Source of the DNA: Acidobacteriaceae bacterium | Lineage (GTDB): Bacteria; Acidobacteriota; Terriglobia; Terriglobales; Acidobacteriaceae | DNA: 36,948 bases | NCBI GenBank assembly: GCA_003164255.1 | Contig: PLST01000461.1 | Location: forward strand, 4,139 to 41,086 | Reading direction: 5' to 3' | Shown: positions 34,721 to 36,948 of the stretch, in pieces | Position numbering within the stretch: position 1 is the stretch's first letter | Layout: each line of letters begins with the position of its first letter | Notes under the pieces: generated by a model | Seen by the model: only the letters and a program-made list of their open reading frames with translations | Database searches by the model: none | What the model was told of the DNA's origin: nothing | Position numbers and translations under genes: made by a program

Positions 34721-36022
34721 TTAATGAGTCGCGCCTTGTAACGGGAACGATATGGTTAACATCGCTCCGGGAATGGCGTTTTTGACCGTAATATCTCCAC
34801 CGTGAACGCGAACTGCTCTTCGGGCGATGGCCAATCCTAGGCCCAGGCCCCCAGTTCGCCCATCGCGTGACGCGTCGGCTCGGAAGAAGGGATCAAATAT
34901 TCGCTGTGTTAGCGAGTCCGGGATTCCTGGACCGAAGTCACGCACCGTAATACTGGCTGTATCTCCGTCGCTCTTCAGAGAGACTTCTACAGACCGGCCA
35001 CGAGGCGAGTACCGGATTGCGTTGCGCACGACATTCTCAACCGCACGCCGAATCAATTCGGCGTTCCCTTGAACGATCGTTTCCGGTTCTGAGCTCACAT
35101 CGATCCTGCATCCGGCGCCCTGTGCGTCAACGTCGCAATCCTCAACTGTCAACGTCAACAGATCGTTGAGGCAGACTCTCTCCATTTCGACAGCTCCGGG
35201 CTCGCCTTCCGCCCGGGCCATGTCAATCAAGGTCTCCACAAGATCGGACAGCCGTTCAATCTCGTGGCGAAGCCGAGTTGCCGTAACATCCCGATCTGTC
35301 GTTTTGCGAACCATCTCCGCTTCAAAGGTCAGGCGAGCCAGAGGAGAGCGAAGTTCATGGGAAACATCCTGCAGCAACTGCCTTTCAGTCATGAGCAGCG
35401 TCTCAATGCGTTCGGCCATCGCGTTGAACGATCTGCCCAGATTGCCGATTTCGTCGTTTGACCGCGGCGTCGCGCGTGCTGTCAGCTCCCCGGCTCCAAA
35501 CCGGTCCACCACACCGGCAAGTTGTCGAACCGGGCGCGTGATGTACATCGTAACCAGCCAGTACAACGCTACGACCGTTACTAGCAGCAGAACATAGAAT
35601 GGGGTAAACAGGATAGTGGATGGCCCGATGGAAGTCGCAAGCCAGATGTAGTTCCCCTCGTCGGAGCGCAGTCCCATGGTGAGCTGGTTGTGTTCTCCGC
35701 GGTACGGGCGCTCTTTCCCAACGGAAACTTTGATCAGCTCAGAATGGTCCTCGCCACTTTCAAGATCGTGCCCGGAAGCATTGCAAATACTGTAATGGGT
35801 TTCTCCGGGCTGGTTCAACTCCTGCATGTAGCGCGCCAGTCCTTCCTTTCCATCCGCATGGTAGACGGTGAGCGCATAGCGAAACAGTTGCTGATTTGCG
35901 TGAGTGAAGTTTTCGGTTGTGGACTTGCCGATGACGTTGGCGCCAATCAAGAGAAATACGGCCAGAGAGATCGCCAGCGCCGCAACCGACCATATGGTGA
36001 CTTTCAGCGATATCGATTTCAC
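34721..36022 (-). CDS. Sensor histidine kinase, CpxA-like
   Basis: The 433-residue inner-membrane kinase senses an envelope signal and phosphorylates the regulator encoded just upstream. Membrane helices are at about 8-33 and 139-162, with a periplasmic domain of about 105 residues between them. HAMP covers about 160-212. The dimerisation motif is QDVSHELRSPLARL with H222. The ATP-binding motifs are NVVRNAIRYSP (N box), DFGPGIP (G1) and GGLGLGLAIARR (G2). The architecture matches CpxA/EnvZ-type kinases. It overlaps the response-regulator gene by 4 bases (36019-36022, ATGA), so the two are co-translated. The sensed signal is unknown. Confidence 0.93.
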   Translation of the reverse strand: MKSISLKVTIWSVAALAISLAVFLLIGANVIGKSTTENFTHANQQLFRYALTVYHADGKEGLARYMQELNQPGETHYSICNASGHDLESGEDHSELIKVSVGKERPYRGEHNQLTMGLRSDEGNYIWLATSIGPSTILFTPFYVLLLVTVVALYWLVTMYITRPVRQLAGVVDRFGAGELTARATPRSNDEIGNLGRSFNAMAERIETLLMTERQLLQDVSHELRSPLARLTFEAEMVRKTTDRDVTATRLRHEIERLSDLVETLIDMARAEGEPGAVEMERVCLNDLLTLTVEDCDVDAQGAGCRIDVSSEPETIVQGNAELIRRAVENVVRNAIRYSPRGRSVEVSLKSDGDTASITVRDFGPGIPDSLTQRIFDPFFRADASRDGRTGGLGLGLAIARRAVRVHGGDITVKNAIPGAMLTISFPLQGATH

Positions 36023-36720
36023 TGCTCGTCTCCTGCCAGCACATAGCCTATGCCGCGAATGGAGCGAATAGTAATGCCAGCGCTTTCGATTTTCCGCCGC
36101 AGGCGGCTAATGTGCACCTCAAGCGATCGTTCGAATGGCGTGGCCTGCCGCTGGTACAGGATGCCGCAAACCTGGTCGCGGGTAACTACCTTGCCTCTCG
36201 CTCGGGCCAGAAGATCGAGAATGTCGAACTCGGTCGATGTAATCTCGATCGGCTCATCTCCAATCCAGGCACCGCGTGATGCGGCGTTCAACCGCAGCGG
36301 TCCGACAGAGATCGTCTCGCTTCTCGCGGTCTGAGAACTTTGCGTTCTGCGCAGCACCGCCGCGATGCGTGCCGCCAGTTCTTCGGGACCGAAGGGTTTG
36401 GCGAGATAATCGTCGGCGCCTGTGTTCAGGCCTCGCACGCAGTCTTCTTGCGCACCGCGAGCTGTCAGCATAATGACGGGCACAGAAGAGCGGCGGCGCA
36501 GCTGCGTGAGCACTTCAAACCCGTCGAGTCCGGGCAGCATAATGTCGAGAAGGATGAGATCAAACTTCTCATCGACTGCACGTGCCAAGCCGGTTGCGCC
36601 ATTATGGACGGCGTGGATCGCATAGTCGGATTCGGAGAAGAATTCGCCGATCAACTGGCACAGGCGTACATCATCGTCAATGATCAGGATGCTGTTCCGT
36701 CCGTGGTGCTCACTCTCCAT
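36019..36720 (-). CDS. OmpR-family response regulator, CpxR-like
   Basis: The 233-residue cytoplasmic transcription factor has a receiver domain at about 10-122 with acidic residues D15-D17, phosphorylation site D59 (LILLDIMLPGLDG), a threonine in MLTARG and the lysine of LAKPFGPEEL. A winged-helix domain follows at about 133-230 (LTSTEFDILDLLARA-like STEFDILDLLARARGKVVTR; VHISRLRRKI; IRGIGYVLAG). It is first in a two-gene minus-strand operon with the kinase. The upstream region (36721-36948) has a pair of direct repeats that could be binding sites for the regulator itself. Confidence 0.94.
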   Translation of the reverse strand: MESEHHGRNSILIIDDDVRLCQLIGEFFSESDYAIHAVHNGATGLARAVDEKFDLILLDIMLPGLDGFEVLTQLRRRSSVPVIMLTARGAQEDCVRGLNTGADDYLAKPFGPEELAARIAAVLRRTQSSQTARSETISVGPLRLNAASRGAWIGDEPIEITSTEFDILDLLARARGKVVTRDQVCGILYQRQATPFERSLEVHISRLRRKIESAGITIRSIRGIGYVLAGDEQ

Positions 36721-36948
36721 GCTGCATCCTCTTTTACCACAATTCAGCGAGCGGTGATCGGCCGGTGCCGGAGCCTTAACAATTCTTGAGGCTTCGTGGC
36801 ACTGGTGTTAGGTGGCCTGTCCGATTTCACAAATCTTGAGGTTCGCCCAGCGTTGTCTGGTGTTCAATCGGGTTAAGAAGCCGATAAGCAGGATGGAACC
36901 GACTCTGAAAGGCACGCAGATGCAACTGAGAACCAACTATCGCTCAAT
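36721..36948. promoter_or_regulatory. Region upstream of the two-component operon with direct repeats
   Basis: Two related elements, CAATTCTTGAGGCTTCG (from 36780) and CAAATCTTGAGGTTCG (from 36830), lie exactly 50 bases apart, about five helical turns. Tandem sites on one face of the helix are typical of OmpR-family binding. At 36893 an ATG opens a plus-strand frame (MEPTLKGTQMQLRTNYRS) to the window's edge, with GCAGG too close for a good ribosome-binding site; whether a divergent gene starts there cannot be decided. Confidence 0.4.

Noticed and set aside
34481-34741. 86-codon plus-strand frame before the kinase gene's end
   Set aside because: It overlaps the kinase gene on the other strand, lacks a ribosome-binding site and resembles nothing known to me.
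1-36948. CRISPR array, tRNA or rRNA genes, prophage
   Set aside because: No regularly spaced repeats, no cloverleaf-type or rRNA core sequence, and no phage structural or integrase gene were seen on either strand.

Overview
The window looks like chromosomal DNA of a soil-type Acidobacteriota, probably class Terriglobia. This is judged from gene content, not from a marker gene. The signs are two complete-length TonB-dependent receptors of the Oar type (carboxypeptidase-regulatory-like N-terminus and a barrel of about 1,200 residues), a receptor relic, very large exported TPR proteins, a DUF5107-TPR protein, and a partial gene carrying an N-terminal domain I know from acidobacterial proteins. 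No tRNA, rRNA, CRISPR array or phage gene was seen.

Layout. (1) 1-335, minus strand: a partial GTG-start gene. (2) 620-12609, plus strand: a glycan-use module made of receptor, TPR protein, GH31 with a PA14-like insert, aldo/keto reductase and Tat-exported GH29. Divergent operator-like palindromes precede it. (3) 12672-13314: relic of another receptor, followed by a strong hairpin. (4) 13667-23199, plus strand: the most interesting part. A Tat-exported enolase-superfamily dehydratase and a Sec-exported RraA-like protein occur as a pair, the pair is repeated, and it is followed by an MFS sugar-acid transporter and, overlapping it by 4 bases, a fusion of two pectate-lyase-like helices with an SMP-30/gluconolactonase-like propeller. 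(5) 23346-24230: debris, namely an IS3-type transposase tail and a GH27 alpha-galactosidase truncated at its 5' end and carrying an amber stop. (6) 24393-27656: DUF5107-TPR protein with a TTG start. (7) 27973-30191, minus strand: NagB-like deaminase and a LacI regulator, divergent from (8) 30566-34107, a second receptor interrupted by three single-base homopolymer shifts. (9) 34721-36720, minus strand: CpxAR-like two-component system.

How it may work together (inference). The receptors bring oligosaccharides into the periplasm, with the TPR proteins as possible partners. GH31 and GH29, and formerly GH27, trim alpha-linked side chains, which would fit a fucosylated xyloglucan-like glycan. The 13667-23199 block reads as an extracytoplasmic sugar-acid pathway: lyase and lactonase make aldonates or uronates, the exported dehydratases form 2-keto-3-deoxy acids, the exported RraA-like proteins cleave or otherwise process them, and the MFS carrier imports product. 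LacI and the two-component system would provide local control. I know of no described pathway with both the dehydratase and the aldolase-like step exported.
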